A stretch of DNA of 64,000 nucleotides from Maribacter spongiicola. GTDB lineage: Bacteria; Bacteroidota; Bacteroidia; Flavobacteriales; Flavobacteriaceae. The DNA lies in contig NZ_SOAY01000012.1 of NCBI RefSeq assembly GCF_004364165.1, positions 303,744-367,743 on the forward strand, read 5' to 3'. Numbering within the stretch: position 1 is the first letter of the stretch; every line of letters starts with the position of its first letter. Shown piece by piece: positions 45,978-55,789 of this stretch. A model generated the notes under the pieces. It was given only the letters and a program-made list of their open reading frames with translations. It was not told where the DNA came from and did not search any database. Made by a program: the position numbers and the translations under genes.

Positions 45978-48338
45978 GGCATCCATTAAATCTTGGTACG
46001 TGTATGTCTTTTCTGGCTCTTGTTCTCTTTTGTAAAGAATCTCGGCCCGTATAGCTTTTAACCCAGAAACACCTTGTAAACCTTCTAACTCTACAATTTC
46101 TACCTTGTTGGTAAAACAACCTTTAGATTTTAAGAATTTAATATATCTTAGGTACTCTAGCTCATCTTTCTTTTGAGAATACACAATAGAAAGTACACCT
46201 GTTTGAGTTAACCTTTGATCTGTACCTTTGATGTACGATTTATCGATTCTTTTTTTAATTACCTCATAACGTGCATTATACGTTCCGTCAACATCAAACT
46301 GCTTTTCATCCATTCTAAAACGAATAGATAATGATGTGTTATAAACTAAAATTAATGATGCGGCGTCTAATGGTACCGGTAATTTTGGTTTTAGGGTATA
46401 ATGAGCATTTTCCATTTCGCACATGACTTGCAATTGCCATAACCTTAAATTATTAAGATAAAGCGAATTATACTCTTGATTTTCAGATATCGATGAACCA
46501 ATGTACATATTATGTTCTACACCGTCTGTTTTGTAACGCTCATAATAATGAGGGAACATTGCTTGTGCACCCTCTTGTCTTTTATCAATAACCGATGAAA
46601 GCTTTTTATTGATCAATGTTACACTTTCATCATAGTTCTTTCTATGGTCATAGTACGAACCCGTACCCATATCAATTTTGGACTCATATTTTAGAATATG
46701 CTTCTCAATATCTTTATCGAACTTTTTAAGGTGCTCAAAAACTGGCGAAATCTCTTCGTGTACAAAATCAAAAATAGCTTGCTCGCTATTTGTATATAGC
46801 ATCTCTTTTATACTCTCAAGGTGATTATTCACCCTAAAAATCAACTCCTCATAAATAGGCAATTCCCACTTATTCAAAGCAATATTCAATACATTGTCAA
46901 TTTCTGAAAGCTGAATCATTAAATCACGCTGAATGGCTAAATTTCTAGCTTGCGAAGAATCTTTGATATCTATTTGACCAAACAACGGGTAGACATCTTT
47001 AAAAACAATTTCTTTAAATGACGGAGACCTACCTTCCGTTTCGTCTAACATGAACTTTTTGGCCTCTTCTTGAAACCTCCAATAAACCGAAGAATGCACA
47101 GATGTACACTCGTTCTGTATAATAGCGTCTATTCTGTTATTTTCTTCATTTTTGGTACGTACAACAGCAGATATTATAAAAGGCATAACATCATCTAGCT
47201 TTTGCGCATTTACACCATTTAGCACCCCTTTCTTTTCAGAAACGATTTCTAAAACCCCTAAAAGATTATTTTCAAAGGCTATGGGAGCAAAAATAGCACT
47301 TTGTATGCCTTGAGCTTTTAACCCTACATATGGCTGTAAGTCACCAGACTGTTCCACTTTACGATCCATATCGGCAATAGTAAAGTAAGCATTGTGATCT
47401 ATGAGTTTATCATAAGAATCTTCACACAATGCACTTTTGCATTTCATATGGTGCTGACCTCTTAAAAGAAAACTTTCAAACCCCATACCTGAAACTTCTT
47501 CAAACTCATCCTTTTTAGCATCGAATGAAGTAAAACCGACTTTAATATTCGGCAATCTAAAAAACGACTTAAAAGTTTCTTGCAGATCATGCATGAAATT
47601 CGTCGGTTGTATAGTCTCCTTTGAAATCAGCTTTGACTTAATATTCGAAATTGCCTGCTCCATAGTTACATCGAACAAATTGGCAATTACGAAACCTTTG
47701 GATATAAAACTTTCTGGCGGAATCTTCTCCATCCAAAGTTTAATATCATTTGGGCTAGCCAATAATTCATCTACGTCTTCTTGTGTAATTACTTTCGCCT
47801 TCTCTGTAGGTATAACATCAATAAAATCTGCATTGTATAAAATTCGGTAATGGCGCATTACCCCATTTGCATCAGGTATATCATAAAAATAAGGTCGACT
47901 AAAGTCTAAATGATAACCATAGTAATAGTTTAAAACCACAACGCAACTCATGATGTAGTCCATATCATCGCCAACGTTTCTTAACTCTGGCACATAATCA
48001 TCACCTGCCTCCTCAATTATTTTTTGAAAACGCGCAGACGACTTTATAATTAGGTCTTGATAAGGTAACGTAGCCACCTTTATCTCGTTACCACTCAACG
48101 CTTCTGTAAATGTATCTTGTAAAATTCGATGAATAAGATCTTGGTTCTTTTCTAATAAAGTGAAATCTGAAAAACCATCTCGCAGTTCAGGAAAACCTTT
48201 TTCAATAGATAGAATTCGTTCAGCGGTAGCCGCCAAAAAAGGATCATCGCCCTTTAAATGTTCATCGTACTTCTCTAGAAGTTTTTCAAAACTTATAAGG
48301 TGCTTAACCGGCATTATCTTTCTATCGTGCTTTCCCAT
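45966..48338 (-). CDS. large GAF-domain protein of unknown function
   Basis: A 790-residue cytoplasmic protein with no signal peptide or membrane helix. Residues about 265-410 look like a GAF domain, including IQSAIFAPIAFENNLLGVLEIVSEKKG. The N-terminal third contains HLDFSRPYFYDIPDANGVMRHYRILYNADFIDVIP. The C-terminal half is helical and charged, without kinase, cyclase, GGDEF, EAL or helix-turn-helix motifs. It may be a sensor scaffold. It ends 12 bp inside the HD-PycTM gene in convergent orientation. I cannot assign a ligand or an output. Confidence 0.7.
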   Translation of the reverse strand: MGKHDRKIMPVKHLISFEKLLEKYDEHLKGDDPFLAATAERILSIEKGFPELRDGFSDFTLLEKNQDLIHRILQDTFTEALSGNEIKVATLPYQDLIIKSSARFQKIIEEAGDDYVPELRNVGDDMDYIMSCVVVLNYYYGYHLDFSRPYFYDIPDANGVMRHYRILYNADFIDVIPTEKAKVITQEDVDELLASPNDIKLWMEKIPPESFISKGFVIANLFDVTMEQAISNIKSKLISKETIQPTNFMHDLQETFKSFFRLPNIKVGFTSFDAKKDEFEEVSGMGFESFLLRGQHHMKCKSALCEDSYDKLIDHNAYFTIADMDRKVEQSGDLQPYVGLKAQGIQSAIFAPIAFENNLLGVLEIVSEKKGVLNGVNAQKLDDVMPFIISAVVRTKNEENNRIDAIIQNECTSVHSSVYWRFQEEAKKFMLDETEGRSPSFKEIVFKDVYPLFGQIDIKDSSQARNLAIQRDLMIQLSEIDNVLNIALNKWELPIYEELIFRVNNHLESIKEMLYTNSEQAIFDFVHEEISPVFEHLKKFDKDIEKHILKYESKIDMGTGSYYDHRKNYDESVTLINKKLSSVIDKRQEGAQAMFPHYYERYKTDGVEHNMYIGSSISENQEYNSLYLNNLRLWQLQVMCEMENAHYTLKPKLPVPLDAASLILVYNTSLSIRFRMDEKQFDVDGTYNARYEVIKKRIDKSYIKGTDQRLTQTGVLSIVYSQKKDELEYLRYIKFLKSKGCFTNKVEIVELEGLQGVSGLKAIRAEILYKREQEPEKTYTYQDLMDALKE

Positions 48339-48449
48339 GGTTCAGTTAGTCTACTAATTGGGTGTAAAGTTACAAAACATACCAAGTTTTTTTAAGGTCC
48401 TAAGCCCTATGGTTGACTGGATTTTCGGATATTTAACGAAAAATAGCCC

Positions 48450-49346
48450 ATGTCATCGGATAGTAGACTTACAAGAGCTTATAATAATGCTAAAGTTATT
48501 CCATTTGACGATACCTCAAAATTCATACTTTTTAGTGATTGCCATAGGGGCGACAACAGTTTTTCTGATGAATTTGCGAACAATAGAAACATCTATTATC
48601 ATGCGCTAAAATTCTACTATACAGAAGGGTTCGATTATTGTGAATTAGGTGATGGTGATGAACTCTGGGAGAATAGTAATTTTGAGGCTATTTTTGAAGC
48701 TCATAAAAATGTATTCAAACTTTTAAAGCAATTTCATCTCGAGCACAGATTGCATATGATTTGGGGAAATCATGACATGGTCTATAAAGATGAAGACTAT
48801 GTAAAAAAACATCTGTCTAGCTATTTCGAACCTATTGACGACAAAGACAAATCGCTTTTCGAGGGAATAAAATATCATGAAGCCATTGTATTAAAACATA
48901 GAGATACCGACCAAGAAGTTTTTCTTACCCATGGCCACCAAGCAGATTGGTGGAACTATACTTTTTGGCGCTGGGGACGATTTTTGGTACGTGTTCTTTG
49001 GAAACCCCTACAAGTATGGGGTATTGCCGACCCCACCTCGCCCGCAAAAAACTATACAGAGCTTATAAAAGTAGAGCGACGTACAAAAAAATGGATACTA
49101 AAAAACAACCTAAAAGTTACTGTCGTAGGTCATACCCATAGACCACGATTTCCTGAGCCTGGTGATATACCTCTTTTTAATGATGGTAGTTGTGTTCACC
49201 CTAGAAGTATTACCGGTATAGAAATTGAAAAAGGATCTATCTCTCTAATAAAATGGCAAATTAATACCACTGATGACGGCACATTAAGAGTTGTTCGCAT
49301 TTTATTGGAAGGTCCACAGAAGTTGGCAGATTATATAAATAGTTAA
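48450..49346 (+). CDS. calcineurin-like metallophosphoesterase (LpxH/YbbF-like)
   Basis: A 298-residue cytoplasmic phosphoesterase. The five metal-site motifs are readable: FSDCHRGD (about residues 28-35), GDGDELWE (about 66-73), WGNHDMVYKD (about 108-117), LTHGHQADWW (about 158-167) and VVGHTHRPRF (about 224-233). The arrangement resembles UDP-2,3-diacylglucosamine hydrolases, but the FWRWGRFLVRVLWKPLQVWG insert gives a membrane-associated surface and the substrate is uncertain. It is divergent from the GAF gene (111-bp gap) and ends 1 bp before the convergent aminotransferase gene. Confidence 0.85.
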   Translation: MSSDSRLTRAYNNAKVIPFDDTSKFILFSDCHRGDNSFSDEFANNRNIYYHALKFYYTEGFDYCELGDGDELWENSNFEAIFEAHKNVFKLLKQFHLEHRLHMIWGNHDMVYKDEDYVKKHLSSYFEPIDDKDKSLFEGIKYHEAIVLKHRDTDQEVFLTHGHQADWWNYTFWRWGRFLVRVLWKPLQVWGIADPTSPAKNYTELIKVERRTKKWILKNNLKVTVVGHTHRPRFPEPGDIPLFNDGSCVHPRSITGIEIEKGSISLIKWQINTTDDGTLRVVRILLEGPQKLADYINS

Positions 49347-49347
49347 A

Positions 49348-50610
49348 TCAACTTCTTTTTGCCATTGTTTTCATAGCGGTAACAAAACTATCCAACTCAT
49401 CTGTGGTAGTATAAACATTGGGCGTAATTCTACATCCTTTTACATTTGCATAATCAACACCTACTGTAAATATATTAAACTCACTTAATAACTGAGCTGC
49501 TAGTTCCTTAGCATCCATAGAGGTTATTCCCACATTAGCAATACCACAACTTCGCTGCATTTCTACAGGCGTGTTTACCGTAATATTGGGCACATTTCTT
49601 AATTTATCGCTCCAATATTTTTGTAGAAATTGAAGCCTTTCTTGTTTGCGTTCTATACCAATCATCTCTATATAATCTAAAGCATCATTAACAGCTAAAT
49701 CTGTATGTACCGGCAATGTTCCGGTATGATTTAATCGTTGAATAAGGTCAGAATCATTTTCCCAATCCGTAAAAAGGGGCCATATTTTTGTAATTTTATC
49801 CTTTGCGACATGCAACATGCCAGACCCAAGAGGTACACTTAACCATTTGTGTAAACTAGTTCCGTAATAATCGCAATGTAATGCTTCTATATCTACCTTA
49901 AAATGACCAATACAATGAGCTCCATCTACCAAAACCTCAACCCCATATTTATGTGCCATATCACAAATTTTTCGTATTGGTAATATATGTCCGGTAATAT
50001 TAATCATATGGCTCACCATCATCAACCTTGTATTTGGAGTTATGGCTTTTTCATACAGAGCTACCAACTCCTCATCAGATTCTGGGTAGTTTGGTACATC
50101 TACCACCGCAGTTTTAATACCGTATTTTTTAACCATCAACTCGAAATGGTCTTTCATGGAACCATAATCTTGTAAAGCATAAATGGCTTCGTCACCTTTT
50201 TTCCATGGATAACCACCAATTATTAAATCTAATGACTCCGTTGCATTCCTAGTTATTACCAATTCTTCTGGAGTGCTGCCGACAAACTTTGCCAATCGAT
50301 CACGCACGCTTGCTTTATTATCCCACTGTACGGTACGCATGTAGTATGAAGCTTCATAATTGACCATTTTTAAATGGTCTATATACTTCATCATTATCGG
50401 AGTCGGAATAAAATTATAATATCCATTTTCCAGATTGATATAATCTGGTTTTAAAAGATAATCCTCCCGTATTCTTAACCAAAAATCATCTTCAGTTTTT
50501 GTTACATACGTTTTTGTTGGTGTTGCCCCTTTTACCACAGAACTGTACGGCAAAAAAGGTAGGGTAAAGGCTGCTTTACCCATGTTGGTCAAAAACTGTC
50601 TTTTATTCAT
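49348..50610 (-). CDS. class V aminotransferase (isopenicillin N epimerase-like), probably exported
   Basis: A 420-residue fold-type I PLP enzyme. The N-terminus MNKRQFLTNMGKAAFTLPFLP looks like an export signal. It lacks the twin arginine of a Tat signal, though folded cofactor enzymes often use Tat. Cofactor residues are seen in TRNATESLDLIIGG, LVDGAHCIGHF and the lysine in YGTSLHKWLSVPLGSG. The family includes isopenicillin N epimerase, cysteine desulfurases and other PLP lyases; the substrate is unknown. It is followed by the convergent metallophosphoesterase and preceded by a 387-bp AT-rich gap. Confidence 0.83.
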   Translation of the reverse strand: MNKRQFLTNMGKAAFTLPFLPYSSVVKGATPTKTYVTKTEDDFWLRIREDYLLKPDYINLENGYYNFIPTPIMMKYIDHLKMVNYEASYYMRTVQWDNKASVRDRLAKFVGSTPEELVITRNATESLDLIIGGYPWKKGDEAIYALQDYGSMKDHFELMVKKYGIKTAVVDVPNYPESDEELVALYEKAITPNTRLMMVSHMINITGHILPIRKICDMAHKYGVEVLVDGAHCIGHFKVDIEALHCDYYGTSLHKWLSVPLGSGMLHVAKDKITKIWPLFTDWENDSDLIQRLNHTGTLPVHTDLAVNDALDYIEMIGIERKQERLQFLQKYWSDKLRNVPNITVNTPVEMQRSCGIANVGITSMDAKELAAQLLSEFNIFTVGVDYANVKGCRITPNVYTTTDELDSFVTAMKTMAKRS

Positions 50611-50997
50611 GATGGCTATATTTTTTTGATAACTCGATTTTTAAGCTAAGAATATTTAATTATCACTCTTCTAAAAATATTAAAACTAAACCAATGAATA
50701 CCAATATAATACACTTCCTTTTAATGAATTTATCCAATTGTTATTTTACGGCCATAAGAATTATAAATGTCAATAAAAATTCAGGTAATTCATGATAACT
50801 CTTTAATATGTGCTATTATAAAACACTATAATAATTATTTTACCAACATTATATTTATTATAAATAGTACAATTCTATTATTTATTCAAACCTTACCAAG
50901 CTAAAATTCAATAATTACACAACAAAACCAATAATATATTGTGACTTTCGCAAATATTTGGTTTCTAAACTAATACAATCAATTAAACCTTATAAAA
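50611..50997. other. AT-rich intergenic gap upstream of aqpZ
   Basis: A 387-bp divergent gap between the aminotransferase and aqpZ. AATATTTG at 50953-50960 is a near match to a -7 box, but no -33 element sits at the right distance. I see no RNA gene, no long inverted repeat and no open frame worth calling. Confidence 0.5.
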
Positions 50998-51690
50998 ATG
51001 AAAAAATTTATTGCAGAGTTTATTGGCACATTATGGCTGGTATTAGGTGGTTGCGGTAGTGCCGTACTTGCCGCAGGTTTTCCAGAATTAGGTATTGGCT
51101 TTGTCGGAGTATCTTTAGCCTTCGGTTTAACCGTCATAACAATGGCTTATGCCATTGGTCATATTTCTGGTTGTCATTTAAACCCGGCCGTTACCATCGG
51201 TGTTTGGGTAGGTGGGCGCTTTGACGGTAAAGATGTTTTCCCTTATATCGTTGCTCAGGTAATGGGCGGTATTGCAGGTGCAGCTATTCTTTATCTTATT
51301 GCTTCAGGTAAATCTGATTTCGTTTTAGGCGGATTTGCATCTAACGGATTTGGCGAACATTCACCTGGCGGATACAGTATGACTTCTGCCTTGGTCATAG
51401 AAGTAGTTATGACGTTTATGTTCTTATTTGTAATTTTAGGTTCTACCTATACTAAAGCACCAAGAGGCTTTGCTGGTTTGGCTATCGGACTTTGTCTTAC
51501 ACTAATACACTTAATAAGCATACCTGTTACCAATACATCGGTAAACCCTGCACGCAGTACAAGTCAGGCTCTATTTGCTGGCGATTGGGCTATAGATCAA
51601 CTTTGGCTATTTTGGCTAGCACCTATAGTAGGAGCCATTTTAGCAGGCATAGTTTACAAAGCTATATCTCCTGAAGTTACCGATAATTAA
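50998..51690 (+). CDS. aqpZ: aquaporin Z
   Basis: Water channel of 230 residues with six transmembrane helices and two NPA half-helices: HLNPAVTIG (N62-P63-A64) and SVNPARS (N183-P184-A185, with R186 as the selectivity-filter arginine). H171 in the fifth helix is the histidine typical of water-specific channels and not of glycerol facilitators. Length matches the family. The gene stands alone and ends at a strong rho-independent terminator. Confidence 0.95.
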   Translation: MKKFIAEFIGTLWLVLGGCGSAVLAAGFPELGIGFVGVSLAFGLTVITMAYAIGHISGCHLNPAVTIGVWVGGRFDGKDVFPYIVAQVMGGIAGAAILYLIASGKSDFVLGGFASNGFGEHSPGGYSMTSALVIEVVMTFMFLFVILGSTYTKAPRGFAGLAIGLCLTLIHLISIPVTNTSVNPARSTSQALFAGDWAIDQLWLFWLAPIVGAILAGIVYKAISPEVTDN

Positions 51691-51705
51691 TAGTATTATT
51701 TTTTT

Positions 51706-51748
51706 AAGCTCATCATGTTTAGTTTAAATATGATGAGCTTTTTTTTTA
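51706..51748 (+). terminator. rho-independent terminator of aqpZ
   Basis: An 11-bp perfect stem, AAGCTCATCAT (51706-51716) with ATGATGAGCTT (51730-51740), closes a 13-nt loop and is followed by a long T-run. Confidence 0.93.
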
Positions 51749-51789
51749 TGGTATATTTAGAGGATCAACCAAACTAACTCTATTAAAAT

Positions 51790-53106
51790 ATGCCTTTATT
51801 TATCGTTATTCTAGGGATTCTCCTCCTATTCATTCTCATTGCCAAATTTAAACTAAACGCTTTTATCACCTTTATCATCGTCTCTTTGTTCGTTGGTATT
51901 GCTGAAGGTATGGAACCTATTAGTGTGGTCGACTCCATTCAAAAAGGTATCGGTAATATTTTAGGATTTCTAGTAATTATTTTAGGTCTCGGCGCAATGC
52001 TAGGCAAGTTGGTTGCCGATAGTGGTGCAGCCCAACGAATTACTACAAAACTGGTGGAGAAATTCGGAAAAAAGAATATTCAATGGGCGGTAGTATTAAC
52101 CGGATTCATTGTTGGTATACCCATGTTTTATTCTGTAGGTTTTGTAATTCTAGTCCCTCTAGTGTTCACAATCGCAGCGGCAACTGGCCTACCTCTTTTG
52201 TATGTAGGTCTACCAATGTTAGCGTCACTTTCAGTTACACACGGTTATTTACCTCCTCACCCTGCACCTACCGCTCTTGCCTCTATGTTTAACGCCGATA
52301 TTGGTAAAACTTTGTTATACGGGATTATTGTCGCTATACCCGCGATTATTGTTGCCGGACCATTACTTTCCAGAACTTTAAAAGGTATAAATGCAACTCC
52401 ATTAAAAGAATTTTTAAATCCTGTAATTTTAAAGGAAGATGAAATGCCGAGTATGGCAAATAGTATTATAAGCGCACTATTACCTGTTATATTAATTGCC
52501 ATTGCCGCCTTGGCTCCTCTTTTACTACCTGCCGATTTATTTCTTACCAAGATTCTTGTTTTCATGGGTAACCCTGCAATTGCAATGCTTATTGCCGTTT
52601 TAGTGGCCATTTATACTTTAGGTCTTGGTCGTGGAAAAAGCATGAAAGAAGTCATGGATTCTGTTGGTAGTGCCATTACCGGTATTACTATGGTTCTTCT
52701 TATTATTGCGGGATCAGGCGCACTTAAACAAGTATTAATAGATAGTGGTGTAAGCGAATACATTGGAGCGATATTACAAGAATCTTCCATCTCTCCTTTA
52801 ATTTTAGCTTGGTTAATTGCTACCGTAATACGTGTTTGTGTTGGGTCTGCAACTGTTGCCGGTTTAACCGCTGCAGGTATAGTACTACCTCTTGTTCAAG
52901 GCACAGGGGCTAGTCCTGAATTAATGGTGTTGGCCATAGGATCGGGTAGTTTAATGTTATCTCACGTTAACGATAGCGGTTTTTGGCTATTTAAAGAGTA
53001 CTTTAATCTATCTGTAAACGATACGCTAAAAAGCTGGACCGTCATGGAAACCACAGTAGGTATCATGGGTCTACTTGGCGTCTTAACAATTAATGCCTTT
53101 ATTTAA
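51790..53106 (+). CDS. GntP-family permease
   Basis: A 438-residue inner-membrane transporter with about 12 hydrophobic helices, of the gluconate:H+ symporter (GntP) family. Landmarks are GLGAMLGKLVADSGAAQRIT (about residues 65-84), HGYLPPHPAPTALASMFNADIG (about 151-172), RVCVGSATVAGLTAAG and LSHVNDSGFWLFKEYFNLS near the end. The family also includes the D-serine transporter DsdX. Here the gene leads a run with RidA, a D-threonine aldolase/D-serine dehydratase-like enzyme and a dipeptidase, so a D-amino acid or hydroxy acid is a better substrate guess than gluconate. Confidence 0.9.
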   Translation: MPLFIVILGILLLFILIAKFKLNAFITFIIVSLFVGIAEGMEPISVVDSIQKGIGNILGFLVIILGLGAMLGKLVADSGAAQRITTKLVEKFGKKNIQWAVVLTGFIVGIPMFYSVGFVILVPLVFTIAAATGLPLLYVGLPMLASLSVTHGYLPPHPAPTALASMFNADIGKTLLYGIIVAIPAIIVAGPLLSRTLKGINATPLKEFLNPVILKEDEMPSMANSIISALLPVILIAIAALAPLLLPADLFLTKILVFMGNPAIAMLIAVLVAIYTLGLGRGKSMKEVMDSVGSAITGITMVLLIIAGSGALKQVLIDSGVSEYIGAILQESSISPLILAWLIATVIRVCVGSATVAGLTAAGIVLPLVQGTGASPELMVLAIGSGSLMLSHVNDSGFWLFKEYFNLSVNDTLKSWTVMETTVGIMGLLGVLTINAFI

Positions 53107-53117
53107 ATTAAATACAT

Positions 53118-53585
53118 ATGCTAATGAAACCTTCTGAAAGAATAAAAGAATTGGGTTTGATTTTACCACCTGCTCCACCGCCTGCAGGTTTGTACAAACC
53201 TGTTTTAGTCGTCGACCATTTTTTATATATTTCTGGTCAGGGTCCTATGCAAAATGATGGCTCGTTAATTGTCGGCAGAGCTGGTCATGATATGACGATG
53301 GAAGAGGCTAAAGTTGCCGCAAGGCAAGTTGCCCTTACCATGCTTTCTACGATACAAACCCATTTTGGGGATATCGACAGAATTAAAAGGATTGTAAAAA
53401 CCTTGGGAATGGTGAATTCTGCTCCCGATTTTGGTCAACAACCTTTGGTCATTAACGGTTTTAGCGAACTTATGGCAGACATTTTTGGACCTGATAACGG
53501 AGTCGGAGTTCGTAGTGCCGTTGGTATGATACTACCCGGCGGTATTCCTGTTGAAATTGAGGCACATTTCGAACTACATCATTAA
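53118..53585 (+). CDS. RidA-family protein (YjgF/YER057c/UK114)
   Basis: A 155-residue member of the RidA superfamily, whose founding member hydrolyses reactive imines such as 2-aminoacrylate. The segments LYISGQGPMQNDGSLIVGRAG and RSAVGMILPGGIPVEIEAHFEL fit the family. It lacks the usual C-terminal RxxVEV arginine context in exact form, so it may belong to a divergent subgroup. An internal ATG 6 bp downstream is an alternative start. It lies 11 bp after the permease and 5 bp before the PLP enzyme. If that enzyme dehydrates D-serine or D-threonine, an imine-clearing partner makes sense. Confidence 0.85.
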   Translation: MLMKPSERIKELGLILPPAPPPAGLYKPVLVVDHFLYISGQGPMQNDGSLIVGRAGHDMTMEEAKVAARQVALTMLSTIQTHFGDIDRIKRIVKTLGMVNSAPDFGQQPLVINGFSELMADIFGPDNGVGVRSAVGMILPGGIPVEIEAHFELHH

Positions 53586-53590
53586 AAATT

Positions 53591-54703
53591 ATGACAAACG
53601 AAAATTGGTATTCGATTAATCATCCTGATGGAGTAATTTCTCCTTCTTTATTGGTGTATCCAGACAGAATTCAGCACAACATCGACTTGATGATTTCTAT
53701 GACTGGTGATGCAAATAGGCTACGTCCGCATGTAAAAACATATAAAAATGCCAATATCATTAACATGCAAATGGAACGCGGAATTCGAAAATTCAAATGC
53801 GCCACTATTGCTGAAGCTGAATTACTTGGTGACTGCAATACGGTTGACGTATTATTGGCGATGCAACCCGTTGGTGCAAATGCACAGCGTTTTATTGAAT
53901 TGATCAAAAAATACCCGAACACCAAGTTTTCAACCCTTATAGATAATTCTAAAACGCTTACTATTCTTAGTGAAATGGCAGCATCCAACAACATTAGAAT
54001 TCCGCTTTGGATAGATATTAATAATGGTATGAACAGAACAGGAATCATACCCGACAACGACGCTCTAGAATTGTATTCTCAATTACATGAAAATAAATAT
54101 TTAATTGCCGAAGGTTTACATGTTTATGATGGGCATTTACGTAATTCAGACCCCGTAATACGAGAACAAGAATGTAACACCGCTTTCGAAGCGGTTATCT
54201 ATTTAAAGAAAAGTATTGAAGAAAAAAACATACCTAGCCCAAAAATCGTAGCTGGCGGTTCGCCAACATTTCCTTTTCACTGCAAACGCCAAGATGTTGA
54301 TGCGAGCCCCGGAACAACTCTTCTTTGGGATTCTGGATACGGAAACCAATTTCCAGAAATGGACTTCCTACCAGCTGCAGTATTATTCACCAGAATTGTA
54401 AGCAAACCAACAACCGGAATTCTATGTTTTGATCTTGGTCATAAATCGGTTGCACCTGAAATGCCTTTTCCTAGAATTGAGTTTATAGATCTCAAACACA
54501 GTAAGCAAATAAGCCAATCGGAAGAACATTTGGTGGTAGAATATGATGATTTAACCATACCAGAGGTTGGCGATCCACACTACGCCATACCGAGACATAT
54601 TTGCCCAACGGTGGCGAAGTACGATACCTTAACTGTTATAAAAGATAATACCATTATCGATTACTGGCCCGTAACTGCCAGAACACAAAAATCTACTATT
54701 TAA
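53591..54703 (+). CDS. D-threonine aldolase / D-serine dehydratase-like PLP enzyme
   Basis: A 370-residue fold-type III PLP enzyme with an alanine-racemase-like N-terminal barrel. K49 in RPHVKTYKN is the likely PLP lysine. VAGGSPTFPFH and LLWDSGYGNQ lie in the cofactor and phosphate region. The C-terminal DPHYAIPRHICPTVAKYD carries the histidine and cysteine that bind the divalent metal in D-threonine aldolases and eukaryotic-type D-serine dehydratases. The reaction is therefore cleavage or dehydration of a D-3-hydroxyamino acid. It is followed 2 bp later by the dipeptidase gene. Confidence 0.88.
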   Translation: MTNENWYSINHPDGVISPSLLVYPDRIQHNIDLMISMTGDANRLRPHVKTYKNANIINMQMERGIRKFKCATIAEAELLGDCNTVDVLLAMQPVGANAQRFIELIKKYPNTKFSTLIDNSKTLTILSEMAASNNIRIPLWIDINNGMNRTGIIPDNDALELYSQLHENKYLIAEGLHVYDGHLRNSDPVIREQECNTAFEAVIYLKKSIEEKNIPSPKIVAGGSPTFPFHCKRQDVDASPGTTLLWDSGYGNQFPEMDFLPAAVLFTRIVSKPTTGILCFDLGHKSVAPEMPFPRIEFIDLKHSKQISQSEEHLVVEYDDLTIPEVGDPHYAIPRHICPTVAKYDTLTVIKDNTIIDYWPVTARTQKSTI

Positions 54704-54705
54704 GC

Positions 54706-55773
54706 ATGTTTATATTCGATGCCCATTTAGACCTTTCTATGAATGCCATGGACTGGAATCGCAACCTGACTTGGTCTATTGACGAAATTAGAAAAAGTGA
54801 ACACGGTTTAACCGATAAACCTGGTCGTGGTACTAATACCGTTTCATTAGAAGCGATGAGAAAAGGTAATGTCGGACTCTGTATGGCGACGCAGATTGCT
54901 CGTTATGTGCACAAAGACAATACCCTACCGGGATGGAAATCGCCGCAACAGGCATGGGCACATACCCAAGGGCAGCTAGCATGGTACAAAAGCATGGAAG
55001 AGGCTGGCGAAATGGTTCAGATCACCAACAAAACCGAACTCGATGCACATTTAGCCCTTTGGAAAACAGACGAAGAAAAGAAGCCTATTGGCTATTTACT
55101 TAGTCTTGAAGGTGCAGATTCTATCGTAGATATCTCATACCTTCAGAAAGCTTACGATTCGGGTTTACGAGCTATTGGTCCTGCACATTATGGTCCGGGT
55201 ACGTATGCTCACGGAACAAATTCAGTAGGCGGAATAGGAACCAAAGGTAGAGAGCTATTAAAAGAAATTCAACGATTAGGTATTATACTAGATGTCACCC
55301 ATTTATGCGACCTAAGTTTTTGGGAAACAATGGTAAATTATGACGGACCACTTTGGGCCAGCCATAATAATTGTAGGTCTCTAGTAAATCATCACAGGCA
55401 ATTTACCGATGAGCAATTGAAAGAAATCATTGGTAGAAAAGGAGTTGTCGGTGTGGTCTTAGATGCTTGGATGATGACACCAACTTGGGAAAGAGGTGTT
55501 TCTACTCCGCAATCCGCAAACGTAAGTCTACAGCAGATACTAGATAATATCGACCATATTTGCCAATTAGCGGGTAATGCGAATCATGTGGGTATAGGCT
55601 CTGACCTAGATGGCGGCTTTGGAAAAGAACAAGGCCCTGCAGATATCGATACCATTGCTGATTTACAGAAAATTATAGGATTGCTAGAAGATAGAGGTTA
55701 TGGGCAACCGGACATTGAGAAAATTATGAATGGTAATTTCATTAACTTTTTAAGACGAAATTTACAATCTTAG
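54706..55773 (+). CDS. M19-family membrane dipeptidase homologue
   Basis: A 355-residue zinc peptidase of family M19 (renal dipeptidase type). Metal ligands are visible as H7 and D9 in DAHLDLS, E135 in SLEGADS, and histidines in DVTHLCDLSFW and SHNNCRSLVNHHRQ. GIGSDLDGGFG near residue 300 is also conserved. No signal peptide is present, so it is probably cytoplasmic. M19 enzymes cleave dipeptides, including those with a D-residue at the C-terminal side, which suits the D-amino-acid theme of the operon. A 10-bp inverted repeat lies just downstream. Confidence 0.9.
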   Translation: MFIFDAHLDLSMNAMDWNRNLTWSIDEIRKSEHGLTDKPGRGTNTVSLEAMRKGNVGLCMATQIARYVHKDNTLPGWKSPQQAWAHTQGQLAWYKSMEEAGEMVQITNKTELDAHLALWKTDEEKKPIGYLLSLEGADSIVDISYLQKAYDSGLRAIGPAHYGPGTYAHGTNSVGGIGTKGRELLKEIQRLGIILDVTHLCDLSFWETMVNYDGPLWASHNNCRSLVNHHRQFTDEQLKEIIGRKGVVGVVLDAWMMTPTWERGVSTPQSANVSLQQILDNIDHICQLAGNANHVGIGSDLDGGFGKEQGPADIDTIADLQKIIGLLEDRGYGQPDIEKIMNGNFINFLRRNLQS

Positions 55774-55789
55774 ATCATATTTCATCGAA

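Noticed and set aside
49348..50610. Twin-arginine signal on the class V aminotransferase
   Set aside because: The N-terminus has a single arginine after lysine (NKRQF) and no RR pair, so Tat export is not supported although the leader looks like an export signal.
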